Position numbers and translations under genes: made by a program | The notes under the pieces: generated by a model | What the model was told of the DNA's origin: nothing | Seen by the model: the letters and a program-made list of their open reading frames with translations, nothing else | Databases searched by the model: none | Shown: piece by piece, positions 1 to 12,438 of the stretch | Position numbering within the stretch: the stretch's first letter is position 1 | Layout: the number at the start of each line of letters is the position of its first letter | NCBI GenBank assembly: GCA_031291335.1 | Contig: JARLJF010000116.1 | Location: 1-57,601, forward strand | DNA: 57,601 nucleotides | From: Pandoraea sp. | GTDB lineage: Bacteria; Pseudomonadota; Gammaproteobacteria; Burkholderiales; Burkholderiaceae | Direction of reading: 5' to 3'

Positions 1-120
1 CGCCGAACCAAGGAAGGTATGTCGAACAAGGAAATTCACCGCTGTCTGAAGCGCTATATAGTCAGAGAACTGTACCCGCTCATTCTTGCTGACTTGGCCG
101 ATTCAGCGCGCGCTTCTTGA
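1..120 (+). pseudogene. IS110-type transposase, C-terminal remnant
   Basis: The first 39 codons are open from the window edge and end at TGA 118-120. They read RRTKEGMSNKEIHRCLKRY followed by IVRELY, which resembles the extreme C-terminus of IS110/IS116/IS902-family transposases (a G-x-S/T-x-K-E-x-x-R-C-L-K-R-Y pattern). The last seven residues look like read-through into unrelated DNA. The rest of the gene lies outside the window, so I cannot tell whether it is intact upstream. The family call comes from motif memory only. It abuts an IS3 remnant in another frame, indicating a mosaic of decayed mobile elements. Confidence 0.5.
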
Positions 121-141
121 CATAGGAGCGTCAACTCGCCA

Positions 142-336
142 ATGGAGCGCTTGTTCCGGAGTTTGAAAACGGAATGGGTACCGAACACGGGATATATGAC
201 GGCACCGCAAGCTCACCGGGACATCAGTCATTACCTGATGCAGCGGTACAACTGGATACGCCCGCATCAGTTCAATGACGGGCTAGCTCCTGCCGTAGCA
301 GAAGAAAAACTTAACGCAGTGTCCGGGATGGGTTGA
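142..336 (+). pseudogene. IS3-family transposase (OrfB), C-terminal remnant
   Basis: This 64-codon frame begins ERLFRSLKTEW and contains RYNWIRPHQFNDGL. That is the end of the DDE integrase core of IS3-family OrfB proteins, where the ME-R segment carries the last catalytic acidic residue. A complete OrfB is about 270-290 residues, so more than three quarters are missing. Homology seems to start abruptly just before codon 1: the usual C-Y-D-N-A motif is replaced by unrelated codons. No terminal inverted repeat was recognised downstream. It is a fragment that cannot transpose by itself. Confidence 0.8.
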
Positions 337-449
337 CCACTACATAGCGACGCTGCGGGGACAAGGCTCTCTATCGTGTGTGAGGCACACGCCTTTGGTA
401 GCGCGACGCGGTTAGTGACTTGTTAGTCGTTTTGTCTGTCACTGGCACG

Positions 450-482
450 AAAAACAAAAAAGCCCTTGAAATTCAAGGGCTT
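450..482 (-). terminator. Rho-independent terminator of tRNA-Ser
   Basis: A 9-bp perfect stem (460-468 with 474-482) closes a 5-nt loop. On the minus strand it is followed by a T-rich tract (complement of 450-459), the classic intrinsic terminator layout. It lies 12 nt beyond the CCA end of the leftward tRNA-Ser gene and separates it from the transposase remnants. Confidence 0.85.
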
Positions 483-493
483 CATTGTGTGCT

Positions 494-584
<91 letters not shown>

Positions 585-640
585 AAGCGTTCTTTCTGCT
601 TTGGTTCACTGCCTGAGTGGCCTCAAGCAGCGAGAAAGAG

Positions 641-668
641 ATTATAGCCGAATTTCTTCAGCTGCCAA
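641..668 (-). promoter_or_regulatory. sigma70 promoter of tRNA-Ser
   Basis: On the minus strand a TTGGCA -35 (663-668) and a perfect TATAAT -10 (641-646) are separated by 16 bp. Transcription would start near 634, giving a 5' leader of about 50 nt before the tRNA at 584. The promoter lies in the 103-bp gap after the serS stop codon, so the tRNA does not depend on serS transcription. Confidence 0.75.
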
Positions 669-687
669 CCCCCTTTTTCCAATTTTT

Positions 688-2022
<1,335 letters not shown>

Positions 2023-2100
2023 TCACGGACCATGGAATTCGTTCTGGCCGCCTCCGCGCCCTCATGGCGCCGGATACAGCATCAAACCGGGGATTTTACC

Positions 2101-2135
2101 AAACGCGCACGGCGATTTCGCCATTTGGCGCGTTT
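2101..2135 (-). terminator. Nested hairpin between rarA and serS
   Basis: An 8-bp inverted repeat (2101-2108 with 2128-2135) encloses a second one (2111-2115 with 2118-2122). On the minus strand it follows the rarA stop at 2157. No T-run follows, so it may be a weak terminator or an mRNA structure in the serS leader rather than a true stop. Confidence 0.3.
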
Positions 2136-2156
2136 GTGATGTCGGCGACGTTCGCG

Positions 2157-3563
2157 TCAGGTCGTCTCGTCGTCGGAAGGCTCGGCCGGCGGATTCTTGC
2201 CGGATGACGTCGCCCCCGCCCCGGATGACTTCGCCGGCACCTCGGATTTACGCCCCTTGGCGTTCGCGCGCCGCCACTCGGCGTCGAGCGACTTCAGCCA
2301 ATTGAGCTTCTCCCCAATCTTGCCTTCCAGCCCCCGCGGTACCGGACGGTACCAATTCTGCGCCCGCAGATCGTCGGGGAAGTACGTCTCGCCCGCCGCG
2401 TAAGCATCGGGCTCGTCGTGCGCATATCGATACTCATGGCCGTAGCCGAGTTCCTTCATCAGCTTCGTCGGTGCATTGCGCAGATGGATCGGCACTGCCC
2501 GCGACTTGTCTTTGCCAACGAATGCCCGCGCCTGGTTGTACGCGTTGTAACCCGCGTTCGACTTGGGCGCCGACGCGAGATACAGAATGGCCTGTGCCAG
2601 CGCGAGTTCGCCCTCGGGCGTACCGAGACGTTCGTACGTCTCCGCAGCGTCGAGCGCAATGCGCGCCGCACGCGGGTCGGCCAGACCGATGTCCTCCCAC
2701 GCCATCCGGACAATCCGTCGCGCGAGATAACGCGGGTCGGCACCGCCGTCGAGCATCCGGCAGAACCAGTAAAGCGCGCCATCCGGCGAGCTACCGCGCA
2801 CCGACTTGTGCAGCGCACTGATCTGGTCGTAGAACGCATCGCCGCCCTTGTCGAAGCGACGCAGATTCTCGGCAAGCACGCTGGCGAGCAAGGCGTCGTC
2901 AATCGTATCGAGATCCTGCGACGTCGCGGCTTGCGCCACGATCTCCACGTTGTTGAGCAGCTTGCGACCGTCGCCATCCGCCGAGTCGATGAGGCCCTGT
3001 CGCGCCTCGTCAGTGAAGGCGATATCGCCCAGTTCGCGCGACGCCCGCGTGATCATCTCACCGAGTTCTTCGTCGCTCAGGCTCTTGAGCACATAGACGG
3101 CCGCACGCGAGAGCAATGCGCCGTTCACCTCGAACGAGGGATTCTCCGTCGTCGCGCCCACGAAAATGAACAGCCCCGACTCGACGTGCGGCAGGAAAGC
3201 ATCCTGCTGCGCCTTGTTGAATCGGTGCACCTCGTCGACGAACACCAGCGTCTGCTTGCCCTGCGCACGCTGAATTTGCGCCGCCTCAACCGCGTCGCGG
3301 ATGTCCTTAACGCCAGAGAGCACCGCGGACAACGAGATGAAGTACGCCTTGAACGCATCCGCCATCAGGCGCGCGAGCGTCGTCTTGCCCACGCCCGGCG
3401 GCCCCCACAGAATCATCGAATGCGGACGGCCCGCTTCAAACGCCACGCGCAAAGGTTTCCCCTTGCCCAGCAAATGGCGCTGGCCAATCACGTCATCGAT
3501 GGTATGCGGGCGCAGGCGCTCGGCCAAAGGCACCGAAGCCGACAGAGGGGCGTCGTGTGGCAT
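2157..3563 (-). CDS. rarA: replication-associated recombination protein A (RarA/MgsA)
   Basis: A AAA+ ATPase of the clamp-loader clade that works at stalled replication forks together with SSB and RecA functions. From the start chosen here the product is 468 residues: Walker A GPPGVGKTT at 54-62, Walker B FVDEVH at 108-113, then the lid and the MgsA-type C-terminal oligomerisation domain. The frame is open upstream to ATG 3671 (36 more residues) with another ATG at 3623. I prefer 3563 because family members have about 18 residues before the ERLRP segment, although no start has a strong RBS. The last roughly 45 residues form a Lys/Ser/Pro-rich low-complexity tail absent from the E. coli protein. 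lolA ends upstream at 3687. Confidence 0.93.
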   Translation of the reverse strand: MPHDAPLSASVPLAERLRPHTIDDVIGQRHLLGKGKPLRVAFEAGRPHSMILWGPPGVGKTTLARLMADAFKAYFISLSAVLSGVKDIRDAVEAAQIQRAQGKQTLVFVDEVHRFNKAQQDAFLPHVESGLFIFVGATTENPSFEVNGALLSRAAVYVLKSLSDEELGEMITRASRELGDIAFTDEARQGLIDSADGDGRKLLNNVEIVAQAATSQDLDTIDDALLASVLAENLRRFDKGGDAFYDQISALHKSVRGSSPDGALYWFCRMLDGGADPRYLARRIVRMAWEDIGLADPRAARIALDAAETYERLGTPEGELALAQAILYLASAPKSNAGYNAYNQARAFVGKDKSRAVPIHLRNAPTKLMKELGYGHEYRYAHDEPDAYAAGETYFPDDLRAQNWYRPVPRGLEGKIGEKLNWLKSLDAEWRRANAKGRKSEVPAKSSGAGATSSGKNPPAEPSDDETT

Positions 3564-3686
3564 GTTCTCAAGCAGCGCGGCCGGGGAGTCCCCGGCCGCA
3601 TTCGGATAATCAGATGTCCCCATTATGCCAGCCCGGTGGCCGGCCCGTCCGCATTGCTCATTCGCGGCCATGGGGAAAAGTCACGC

Positions 3687-4337
3687 TCAACCCTTGATCA
3701 GGTCAGCCCCTTTGGGCACCGTGAACTTGAAGTTGTCCGCTGGCATGGGCGGATTCTTCTGGATCTTGTCGAACGTCAGCAAGGTGACGTTGCCGAACGC
3801 GTCATACAGTTCCATCGCCGCCAGATTGCCATCGCGGAAACCGATGCCCACACGCTGGAACTGCGTGTCCTGAGACTTCGGCTTCAACTCCACCCAGTCG
3901 ATACCGTTCTTCACGCCGGCATCCTTGAGCGTGAAGTTCTTCTCGATGTCGTTGCTGCCGAACAGGATCGCCGCCGGGCTCGCCCCCAACGAGGTGCCCA
4001 GCTTGCGCTCGGTCACCTGATTCAGATCCTTGTCATAGATATAGAGCGTCTCGCCATCGGCCTGCAGCAACTGGTCGTACGGCTTGATGTAGCGCCAGAT
4101 GAAGCGGCCCGGACGCGAAAACTCGAACGTGCCCGACGCCGCATTCGTCACCTTCATCGCGCCATCTTGCTGGCCCTTGACCTGCTTTTGCTCAAACTCG
4201 CCGCGCGCCGACTTCACCTGTGCGGCAAAAGCCTTGAGCTGCGCCGTACCGCTTGCGTAAGCGGGAGCGACCAGCGCTGCCAGCGTCACGCCAACAGCAC
4301 CCGCGATGAGCGGCAAGCCGCGCTTGAATCCCAGCAT
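3687..4337 (-). CDS. lolA: outer-membrane lipoprotein carrier protein LolA
   Basis: Periplasmic chaperone that takes lipoproteins from LolCDE at the inner membrane and passes them to LolB at the outer membrane. The 216-residue precursor has a Sec signal peptide: MLGFKRGLP, then a hydrophobic core, with likely cleavage after AYA near residue 28. The mature part shows family features such as [24 protein letters not shown] and [11 protein letters not shown]. It begins 5 bp after the ftsK stop, so the two are certainly co-transcribed. rarA follows. This ftsK-lolA-rarA order is conserved across proteobacteria. Confidence 0.96.
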   Translation of the reverse strand: MLGFKRGLPLIAGAVGVTLAALVAPAYASGTAQLKAFAAQVKSARGEFEQKQVKGQQDGAMKVTNAASGTFEFSRPGRFIWRYIKPYDQLLQADGETLYIYDKDLNQVTERKLGTSLGASPAAILFGSNDIEKNFTLKDAGVKNGIDWVELKPKSQDTQFQRVGIGFRDGNLAAMELYDAFGNVTLLTFDKIQKNPPMPADNFKFTVPKGADLIKG

Positions 4338-4342
4338 GTTCC

Positions 4343-6667
4343 TTATTCTCCTTCGCGATTCGGCACCAGAATTTCCCGGTTGCCGTTGCTCGCCATCGCC
4401 GACACCACGCCGGACTGTTCCATCTGTTCGAGCAGACGCGCCGCCCGGTTGTAGCCGATGCGCAGATGCCGCTGCACCAGTGAGATCGACGCGCGGCGCT
4501 GCTTGAGCACCACAGCGACGGCTTGATCGTACAAAGGATCGGACTCACCGCCGCCCTCGCCAGTTCCACCGGCCGCCCCGTCAACGCCGCCGTCTTCACC
4601 TTCGCTGGCGCCGTCCAGAAGCCCTTCAACGTAATTCGCTTCGCCCTGCTCCTTGAGCCGCTCGACCACGCGATGCACTTCGTCATCGGCCACGAACGCC
4701 CCGTGAACACGCAACGGCAGTCCGGTGCCCGGCGGCATGTAAAGCATGTCGCCCATGCCCAGCAGCGTCTCCGCCCCCTGCTGATCGAGGATGGTGCGCG
4801 AATCGATCTTCGACGACACCTGGAACGCCACACGCGTCGGCACGTTCGCCTTGATCAGGCCCGTAATCACGTCGACCGACGGACGCTGCGTCGCCAGAAT
4901 CAGGTGGATACCCGCCGCACGTGCCTTCTGCGCGATACGGGCAATCAACTCTTCCACCTTCTTGCCGACGACCATCATCAGGTCGGCCAACTCGTCGATC
5001 ACCACCACGATGTACGGCAGCCGTTGCAGCGGTTCCGGTTCGTCGGGCGTGAGCGAGAACGGATTCGGAATATGTTCTTCGCGTTTCGCAGCGTCGTCGA
5101 TCTTGTTGTTGTACCCGGCGAGGTTACGCACGCCAAGCTTGCTCATCAGCTTGTAGCGGCGCTCCATCTCGGCGACCACCCAGTTCAGCGCATGGCCCGC
5201 CTGACGCATGTCCGTCACCACCGGGCACAGCAGATGCTGAATGCCTTCGTACATGCTCATTTCGAGCATCTTCGGATCGATCAGGATCAGCCGGACCTGT
5301 TCGGCCGTCGCCTTGTAGAGCAGCGACAGGATCATCGCGTTGATCCCGACCGACTTACCCGAGCCGGTCGTACCGGCCACCAGCAAGTGAGGCATCTTCC
5401 CCAGATCGGCCACGACCGGCTTGCCGCCGATGTCCTTGCCGAGCGCCAATGTCAGCAACGACGATGAATCGTTGTAGATCTCCGAGCCGAGAATCTCCGT
5501 CAGACGCACCGTCTGCCGACGCGGATTGGGTAGTTCCAACCCCATGAAATTCTTGCCGGGAATCGTCTCGACCACGCGAATCGACACGAGCGAGAGCGCA
5601 CGCGCCAGATCCTTCGCCAGATTGACGATCTGGCTGCCCTTCACGCCTGTCGCCGGTTCGATTTCGTAACGGGTAATGACCGGGCCGGGATAAGCGGCCA
5701 CGACATTGACCTCGACGCCGAAGTCCTTCAACTTCTTCTCGATCAGGCGCGAAGTGAACTCAAGCGTTTCGCCCGAGACGGTCTCCTGCGCGGCCGGGGC
5801 GGAATCGAGCAGCGCCAGCGGCGGCAGGATGGAATCCGGCAGATCGGCGAAGAGCGGCGCCTGCTTTTCCTTCTCCACGCGCTCGCTCTTGGGCACCACC
5901 TTGACCGGCGGAACAATCTGCACCGGCTCGTGAACCTCCGTGCGCACGCGGTTCTGCACGACCGCGCCTTCACGCGCGATGGCAGCCTCCTCGCCCAGCC
6001 GACGGTCCTGACGGGCCTCACGGCGGCGACGGATCACCGTGCCGGTATCGAGAATCAGCGCGCCGACCTTTTCGGCAGCGGACAGCCAGGAGAAATGGAA
6101 CAGCAGCGACAGCCCGAAGGCAAAAATGAGCAGCAGCGCCAGCGTGCCGCCCGTAAAGCCGAGCGCGTGCTGGAAGAAACCACCGACGGTCTCGCCGATT
6201 ACGCCGCCCGAGGCGCGCGGCAATTGGACCTTGAAACGGTAAAGACGCAGAGATTCAATACCGGCGCTCGAGAGCAGCACCATCAGGGACGAGACGATCT
6301 CCACCCAACCGCCGCTCGCGAGCCGCTCGCGCAACGGAGGCGCCTCGCGTCTGGCCGAGATCCGGCGATAGCCTGAAATCACGCGCCGGCCGATGAAGAC
6401 TACCAGCCAGTAGGCGGACAGGCCGAGCATGAGCAACAGCATATCGGCAACCCACGCGCCAACACGCCCCGCCCAGTTGGCGATGCGCTCCACGTGCGCC
6501 GCATGCGTCCAGCTGGGGTCCAGACGGCTGTAGGAGAACAACGCCATCAACAGGAACCCCATCAGCGCGACCTGCGCCATCCAGCGAATTTCATGGAAAA
6601 GGTGCGTCACCCGGTTGGGCAACGACGATCCGGCACCTGCAGAGTAGGAAGATTTCGTCGTCATCAA
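4343..6667 (-). CDS. ftsK: DNA translocase FtsK
   Basis: Septal DNA pump that moves chromosome dimers toward dif and activates XerCD during division. The 774-residue protein has four predicted N-terminal membrane helices (about residues 30-190), a short charged linker, and the RecA-like motor with Walker A GTTGSGKS near 431-438 and Walker [11 protein letters not shown] near 550. It ends in a winged-helix gamma domain ([20 protein letters not shown]) that reads KOPS. The linker is far shorter than the E. coli one, as in other short FtsK/SpoIIIE proteins. Translation may start at Met1 or Met2. It heads the ftsK-lolA-rarA operon. Confidence 0.97.
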   Translation of the reverse strand: MMTTKSSYSAGAGSSLPNRVTHLFHEIRWMAQVALMGFLLMALFSYSRLDPSWTHAAHVERIANWAGRVGAWVADMLLLMLGLSAYWLVVFIGRRVISGYRRISARREAPPLRERLASGGWVEIVSSLMVLLSSAGIESLRLYRFKVQLPRASGGVIGETVGGFFQHALGFTGGTLALLLIFAFGLSLLFHFSWLSAAEKVGALILDTGTVIRRRREARQDRRLGEEAAIAREGAVVQNRVRTEVHEPVQIVPPVKVVPKSERVEKEKQAPLFADLPDSILPPLALLDSAPAAQETVSGETLEFTSRLIEKKLKDFGVEVNVVAAYPGPVITRYEIEPATGVKGSQIVNLAKDLARALSLVSIRVVETIPGKNFMGLELPNPRRQTVRLTEILGSEIYNDSSSLLTLALGKDIGGKPVVADLGKMPHLLVAGTTGSGKSVGINAMILSLLYKATAEQVRLILIDPKMLEMSMYEGIQHLLCPVVTDMRQAGHALNWVVAEMERRYKLMSKLGVRNLAGYNNKIDDAAKREEHIPNPFSLTPDEPEPLQRLPYIVVVIDELADLMMVVGKKVEELIARIAQKARAAGIHLILATQRPSVDVITGLIKANVPTRVAFQVSSKIDSRTILDQQGAETLLGMGDMLYMPPGTGLPLRVHGAFVADDEVHRVVERLKEQGEANYVEGLLDGASEGEDGGVDGAAGGTGEGGGESDPLYDQAVAVVLKQRRASISLVQRHLRIGYNRAARLLEQMEQSGVVSAMASNGNREILVPNREGE

Positions 6668-6717
6668 GCCATACGGTTGGGCGGGCAGACGGGCGGCCTG
6701 CCGCGCAGCAAGGCTCC

Positions 6718-6744
6718 ATTGTAAACAACTATTACAGGGCTCAA
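6718..6744 (-). promoter_or_regulatory. Candidate promoter for ftsK operon
   Basis: On the minus strand TTGAGC (6739-6744) and TACAAT (6718-6723) are separated by 15 bp, about 50 nt upstream of the ftsK ATG. The spacer is shorter than ideal, so this is only a candidate. Confidence 0.35.
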
Positions 6745-6935
6745 GGCATGAAAAAGTGACAAGCAGTAACGCCGGGCCTCGCGGCCGCCTTCAGGAACGT
6801 CCGACGACGGCCCCACGCGCCCGTTGCGGTATTGGCATCGTCTTGCTGCCGTCCTGGCGTGGGCTTGCCTCCGGCGCTTCCGCCCCCAATTTAGGAGACG
6901 TCCCGACGTCGCGATCGACGGACAACCCCGAGTGA

Positions 6936-8048
<1,113 letters not shown>

Positions 8049-8162
8049 TCGCGGAACGCCCTGCTGCGGCGCCCTTGCTGTGTGAGCTTATACACTTGTA
8101 TGCTTTCACACGGTCAGGGCGCCGTTGTCGTCTGCCCCTCCATCGTCCTTGTTCGCACGACC

Positions 8163-8840
8163 ATGAGCAAGAAGCCACCCAAACTCAGCCTCGGCGATCT
8201 CGCCAGCCTGCGCGACTCCCTCGCGAAGGAAACCGCTGCACGCGAAGCCGAACGCGTTGCCGCCGCCAAACGCGCTGCGCAAGCCACGCGCGATGCGAAC
8301 GTCTTCCGTGACAGCATCGGCGACATCGCCCCGCTGCCCAGCAAGCGCGCGACCAACCGCGTCGAGCATCCGCGCCAGCCGCCCGAACCCGTTGCCCGCC
8401 AAACGCAGGAAGACGAAGCGGCCGTTCTCTTCGAGTCGCTCTCGGACGAATTCGACCCCGAAGCCCTGCTCGACACCGACGACCGCCTGTCTTATCGCCG
8501 TCCCGGCATCAGCCACGACGCTGTGCTCAAGCTGCAACGCGGGGAATGGGTCGTGCAGGCACAGATCGACCTGCATGGTATGCGTCGCGACGAAGCGCGC
8601 GAAGCGCTCTCCGCCTTCCTGCACGACGCCGTGAAGCGAGGTCTGCGCTGCGTGCGCGTGATTCACGGCAAGGGCCTCGGCTCGGTGAATCGCGAACCGG
8701 TGCTCAAGGACAAGGTTCGGGGCTGGCTGGCACAGAAGAACGAAGTGCTGGCGTGGGCACAAGCGCAAGGCCGCGACGGCGGAGGGGGTGCACTGGTAGT
8801 ATTGCTCCAGGCCGCCCAGACGAGAGCGCCGCGCGGGTAA
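8163..8840 (+). CDS. Smr-domain endonuclease-like protein
   Basis: A 225-residue protein with a charged Ala/Arg/Lys-rich N-terminal half (about 1-110) and a C-terminal Smr (small MutS-related) domain at about 130-217. The domain motifs are intact: DLHG at 136-139 and HGKG at 168-171. Stand-alone Smr proteins are known as nicking endonucleases or RNA-cleaving factors, for example in ribosome rescue. Which activity applies here cannot be told from sequence. ATG 8163 was chosen because MSKKPPKLSLGDLASLR fits family N-termini. The longer open frame from 8082 looks non-coding. It may be co-transcribed with trxB. Confidence 0.9.
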   Translation: MSKKPPKLSLGDLASLRDSLAKETAAREAERVAAAKRAAQATRDANVFRDSIGDIAPLPSKRATNRVEHPRQPPEPVARQTQEDEAAVLFESLSDEFDPEALLDTDDRLSYRRPGISHDAVLKLQRGEWVVQAQIDLHGMRRDEAREALSAFLHDAVKRGLRCVRVIHGKGLGSVNREPVLKDKVRGWLAQKNEVLAWAQAQGRDGGGGALVVLLQAAQTRAPRG

Positions 8841-8952
8841 TCGGCACCTGCCCCGTGGGCGCCATTGCTGCGACCAGCGCGCCATCGCACCGCGATACCG
8901 CATCAACGTAACACCGCCGCAGATCACGACGTTTCACCGACAGGATTCGCCG

Positions 8953-9585
8953 ATGATTCACGAGATGAGCGCCCAACTGCATACGATACTGGCCGTCATG
9001 GAGGCCATCGCCGTATTGTCGTGCGCCATCTCCGGTTTCGCCGAAGCCCGCAAGCAGCACCTCGACCCGGTCGGCGCGTTCGTGCTTGCCTTCGCGACCG
9101 CCTTCGGCGGCGGCACGCTACGCGACGTGCTGCTCGACCATCGTCCCTTCTACTGGGTCCAGCATCAGTGGTACACCGTCATCATTCTCGTGCTCTCGCT
9201 ATCGACGTCGGGCGTATTGCGGCTCGTCTCACGCGTGGCTACCGAGCGCGTGTTGCTCATTACGGATGCGATCGGTCTGGGGTTCTTCAGCGCGTCGGGC
9301 ACTTCGCTCGCGTTGCAGACCGACATGTCGGCGTTCATGTCCGTGATGATGGGTGTGATTACGGGCGTGGGCGGCGGAGTGATTCGCGACATCCTCTGTA
9401 ACGAAGTGCCGCTAGTGTTGCGAGACACGCGCCCGTATGCGGTATGCGCCTTCATCGGCGGATGGATCTACATCGCCCTCACCTACGCAGACCTCGACCC
9501 GGTCTACACCCTGTCGATCAGTGCGCTTTCCGTCATCTTCGTGCGCCTGATTACCGTGGCGTTCGACGTCAGGCTCAAAGCCTGA
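8953..9585 (+). CDS. TRIC-family (UPF0126) cation channel protein
   Basis: A 210-residue integral membrane protein with about seven hydrophobic helices made of two repeats, each with a Gly-rich kink: FGGGTLRDVLL near 54-64 and GVGGGVIRDILC near 140-151. This is the signature of the prokaryotic trimeric intracellular cation (TRIC) channel family (YicG/UPF0126). Bacterial and archaeal members have been described as monovalent cation channels; the physiological role here is unknown. It is the last rightward gene before the convergent glnB, with a hairpin between them. An alternative start exists at codon 5. Confidence 0.88.
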   Translation: MIHEMSAQLHTILAVMEAIAVLSCAISGFAEARKQHLDPVGAFVLAFATAFGGGTLRDVLLDHRPFYWVQHQWYTVIILVLSLSTSGVLRLVSRVATERVLLITDAIGLGFFSASGTSLALQTDMSAFMSVMMGVITGVGGGVIRDILCNEVPLVLRDTRPYAVCAFIGGWIYIALTYADLDPVYTLSISALSVIFVRLITVAFDVRLKA

Positions 9586-9639
9586 TGTCCCGCTCGATAT
9601 TCCGCTTGATGCCCCGCTCGATGTCCCGGTAAACGCCGA

Positions 9640-9670
9640 AGGGCGACGCCGCTTGCGCAGCCGTCGCCCT
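9640..9670. terminator. Hairpin between convergent TRIC gene and glnB
   Basis: A 9-bp perfect stem AGGGCGACG/CGTCGCCCT (9640-9648 with 9662-9670) sits between two convergent genes. The position suits a bidirectional terminator, but there is no strong T-run on either side. Confidence 0.55.
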
Positions 9671-9722
9671 CCTCGATGCCGTACCTTTCGTCACTGCCAT
9701 CACAGCAACGGCCGAACCGGCC

Positions 9723-10106
<384 letters not shown>

Positions 10107-10108
10107 CT

Positions 10109-10114
10109 ATTGTA
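10109..10114 (-). promoter_or_regulatory. Candidate -10 element for glnB
   Basis: TACAAT on the minus strand lies about 48 nt upstream of the glnB ATG in the 94-bp nadE-glnB gap. The -35 region (TCGGCG at 17 bp) is poor. No sigma54-type GG-N10-GC pair was recognised. Confidence 0.35.
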
Positions 10115-10155
10115 CCGGGCCGGCAGCGGCACGCCGATGACAGCGGGCAGCCCTC

Positions 10156-12264
10156 TCAGGCGCGCGGGTCGTCGGGCACCTTGTCCAGGTCCGCGAGCCA
10201 CACCACCGACTCCGAATCGCTGGGCGCGCGCCAGTCACCACGCGGCGACAGCGAGCCCCCGGTGCCGACCTTCGGTGCATTCGGAATGCACGACCGCTTG
10301 AACTGACTCGTACGGAAGAAGCGGTCCAGGAATATCCGCAGGTTGCGCTTGATCGCGACCAGATCGTACGCGTTCCGGGCGAGATGCCCTTCGTCGGGCC
10401 AGCGCCCCGCCGAGGCGTCGTGCCATGCACTCCAGGAGAGGAACGCCACCTTACGCGGGGCATAGCCGAAGCGCAGCGTGTAGTAGAGGTTGAAGTCCTG
10501 CAACTCGTACGGCCCGATGAAATGCTCGGTGCGCTGCTCGGGCGCCCCGTTGGCCTTGCCCGGCACCAGCTCGGGGCTGATTTCCGTCTCGAGAATGTCG
10601 ATGAGGACGTTGCGACGCGCCCCAGCCTCTTTGCCGCCCTTGACCGCTGGCAAGGGCTTCGACGACGCCGCGCCACCCAGTTGCCCCGTCTCGGCCACCC
10701 ACCGCACGAGGTGCATGATGAGCGTTTTGGGCACGCTGGCGTTCACGTTGTAGTGGGACATATGGTCGCCCACGCCGTACGTGCACCAGCCCAGCGCCAG
10801 TTCGCTCAGGTCGCCCGTGCCGATCACGATCGCCCCCAGATGATTCGCCAGACGGAACAGATGATTAGTGCGCTCGCCCGCCTGCACGTTCTCAAACGTG
10901 ACGTCGTAGACTTCCTCACCCTTCGCAAACGGGTGATCGAGGTCCTTCAACATCTGCATGCAACTCGGGCGAATGTCGATCTCGCGCGCCGTACATCCGA
11001 CCGCATCCATCAACTCTCGCGCCTGACGCAGCGTGCGCTCGCTCGTGGCGAAGCCCGGCATCGTGTACGCCAGAATGTTGGTGCGCGGCAGACCCAGCCG
11101 GTCCATGACCTTCGCGCACACGAGCAATGCGTGCGTCGAATCAAGACCGCCGGACACGCCGATCACCACCTTCTGAATCTTCGACGACGCCAGCCGCTGC
11201 ATCAGCGCCTGCACCTGAATGTTGTAGACCTCGTGGCAGCGCTCGTCGCGTCGGCGCGGGTCGGACGGCACATACGGGAACCGTTCGATGGCGCGATCGA
11301 GCGGTAGCTCGACGTCACGCGGCATCGCGACATCGACCTTGATCGTGCGGAATCGGGCGACCTCGTCGGCATGGCGACGCACCGACACGCCGAACGTCGT
11401 CTGATGCATGCGCTCACGCGCGAGCCGCTCCAGATCGACGTCCGCATAAATCAGATGCGATTCGCTGACGAAGCGTGCCGACTCGGCCAGCATGTCGCCG
11501 TTCTCGTAGATGAGTGCCTGCCCGTCCCATGCGAGATCGGTCGTCGACTCGCCCTGCCCGGCCGAGGTGTACAGATACGCTGCGAGGCATCGCGCCGACT
11601 GCTGCCCGACCAGTTGATGACGATAGGCCGACTTGCCGACCACCACATTCGATGCCGACAGGTTGACGAGCACCGTCGCCCCGGCCAGCGCCGCGAACGA
11701 CGATGGGGGCACAGGCACCCAGACGTCCTCGCATATCTCGCAATGGAAGCGCAGCAACGGCTGATCGGCGGCTTCGAAGATGAGTGAGCCGAAGGGCACG
11801 TCTTCGCCGAGCAACGTCACGGTGTCGACGCCTGCGTCATCGGCCGCGTTGAACTGACGTGCTTCGTAGAACTCGCTGTAGTTCGGCAGGTACGTCTTGG
11901 GGACGACGCCATGAAGGCGTCCGCGCGCGACGACCACCGCGCAATTGAACAAACGCTGTTGCACGCGCACCGGCATGCCGACGATGAGCGCGGCGCCCAG
12001 TTCGCGGCTCGCCGCCACGATGTCGGCCAGCGCCACGTTGCAGGCGTCGAGCAGTGCGCGCTGCTGGAACAGGTCTTCGCAGCTATAGGCGGGAATGCCG
12101 AGTTCGGGGAAGGCGACGAGCACCGCGCCCGCAGCATCGGCCTGCTTCGCAAGTGCGATGGTCTGCGCGGCGTTGTAGACGGGATCGGCCACGCGGCATT
12201 GCGGCACCCCGACGGCTACGCGCGCGAAATCGTGATTGTAGAGATTGAGAAATCGGTTGGTCAT
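10156..12264 (-). CDS. nadE: glutamine-dependent NAD+ synthetase
   Basis: Makes NAD+ from deamido-NAD+, ATP and glutamine-derived ammonia. The 702-residue protein fuses a nitrilase-type glutaminase domain (about 10-290) to an ATP-pyrophosphatase domain (about 330-660). The glutaminase triad is visible: Glu54 (FPELG), Lys123 (VPKTYLPNY) and Cys178 (EICEDVW). The synthetase P-loop SGGLDS lies near 369-374. ATG 12264 is preferred over the one five codons upstream; neither has a clear RBS. The long form matches the actinobacterial/proteobacterial two-domain NadE rather than the short ammonia-dependent type. Confidence 0.95.
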   Translation of the reverse strand: MTNRFLNLYNHDFARVAVGVPQCRVADPVYNAAQTIALAKQADAAGAVLVAFPELGIPAYSCEDLFQQRALLDACNVALADIVAASRELGAALIVGMPVRVQQRLFNCAVVVARGRLHGVVPKTYLPNYSEFYEARQFNAADDAGVDTVTLLGEDVPFGSLIFEAADQPLLRFHCEICEDVWVPVPPSSFAALAGATVLVNLSASNVVVGKSAYRHQLVGQQSARCLAAYLYTSAGQGESTTDLAWDGQALIYENGDMLAESARFVSESHLIYADVDLERLARERMHQTTFGVSVRRHADEVARFRTIKVDVAMPRDVELPLDRAIERFPYVPSDPRRRDERCHEVYNIQVQALMQRLASSKIQKVVIGVSGGLDSTHALLVCAKVMDRLGLPRTNILAYTMPGFATSERTLRQARELMDAVGCTAREIDIRPSCMQMLKDLDHPFAKGEEVYDVTFENVQAGERTNHLFRLANHLGAIVIGTGDLSELALGWCTYGVGDHMSHYNVNASVPKTLIMHLVRWVAETGQLGGAASSKPLPAVKGGKEAGARRNVLIDILETEISPELVPGKANGAPEQRTEHFIGPYELQDFNLYYTLRFGYAPRKVAFLSWSAWHDASAGRWPDEGHLARNAYDLVAIKRNLRIFLDRFFRTSQFKRSCIPNAPKVGTGGSLSPRGDWRAPSDSESVVWLADLDKVPDDPRA

Positions 12265-12438
12265 GTCGGCGGCTACCATGCATCGCCCATGTGCCGTGAC
12301 GTCGGCAGGCGGAGCAGCCGGTGGGCTGGTGCCCGCCCGGCGCGAGCGGCGGACGTTAGATTCGCCAGTATATTACGCGAGGCCCCGCCGTGCCGGGCGC
12401 CGGTGCGTGATGCAGCCATGACTGCCGCAATGCCCGCA

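Noticed and set aside
2418..4454. A 678-codon rightward open frame antisense to rarA and lolA
   Set aside because: It is rich in Arg/His/Leu, has no recognisable domain, and covers two well-supported leftward genes. High GC gives long antisense frames.
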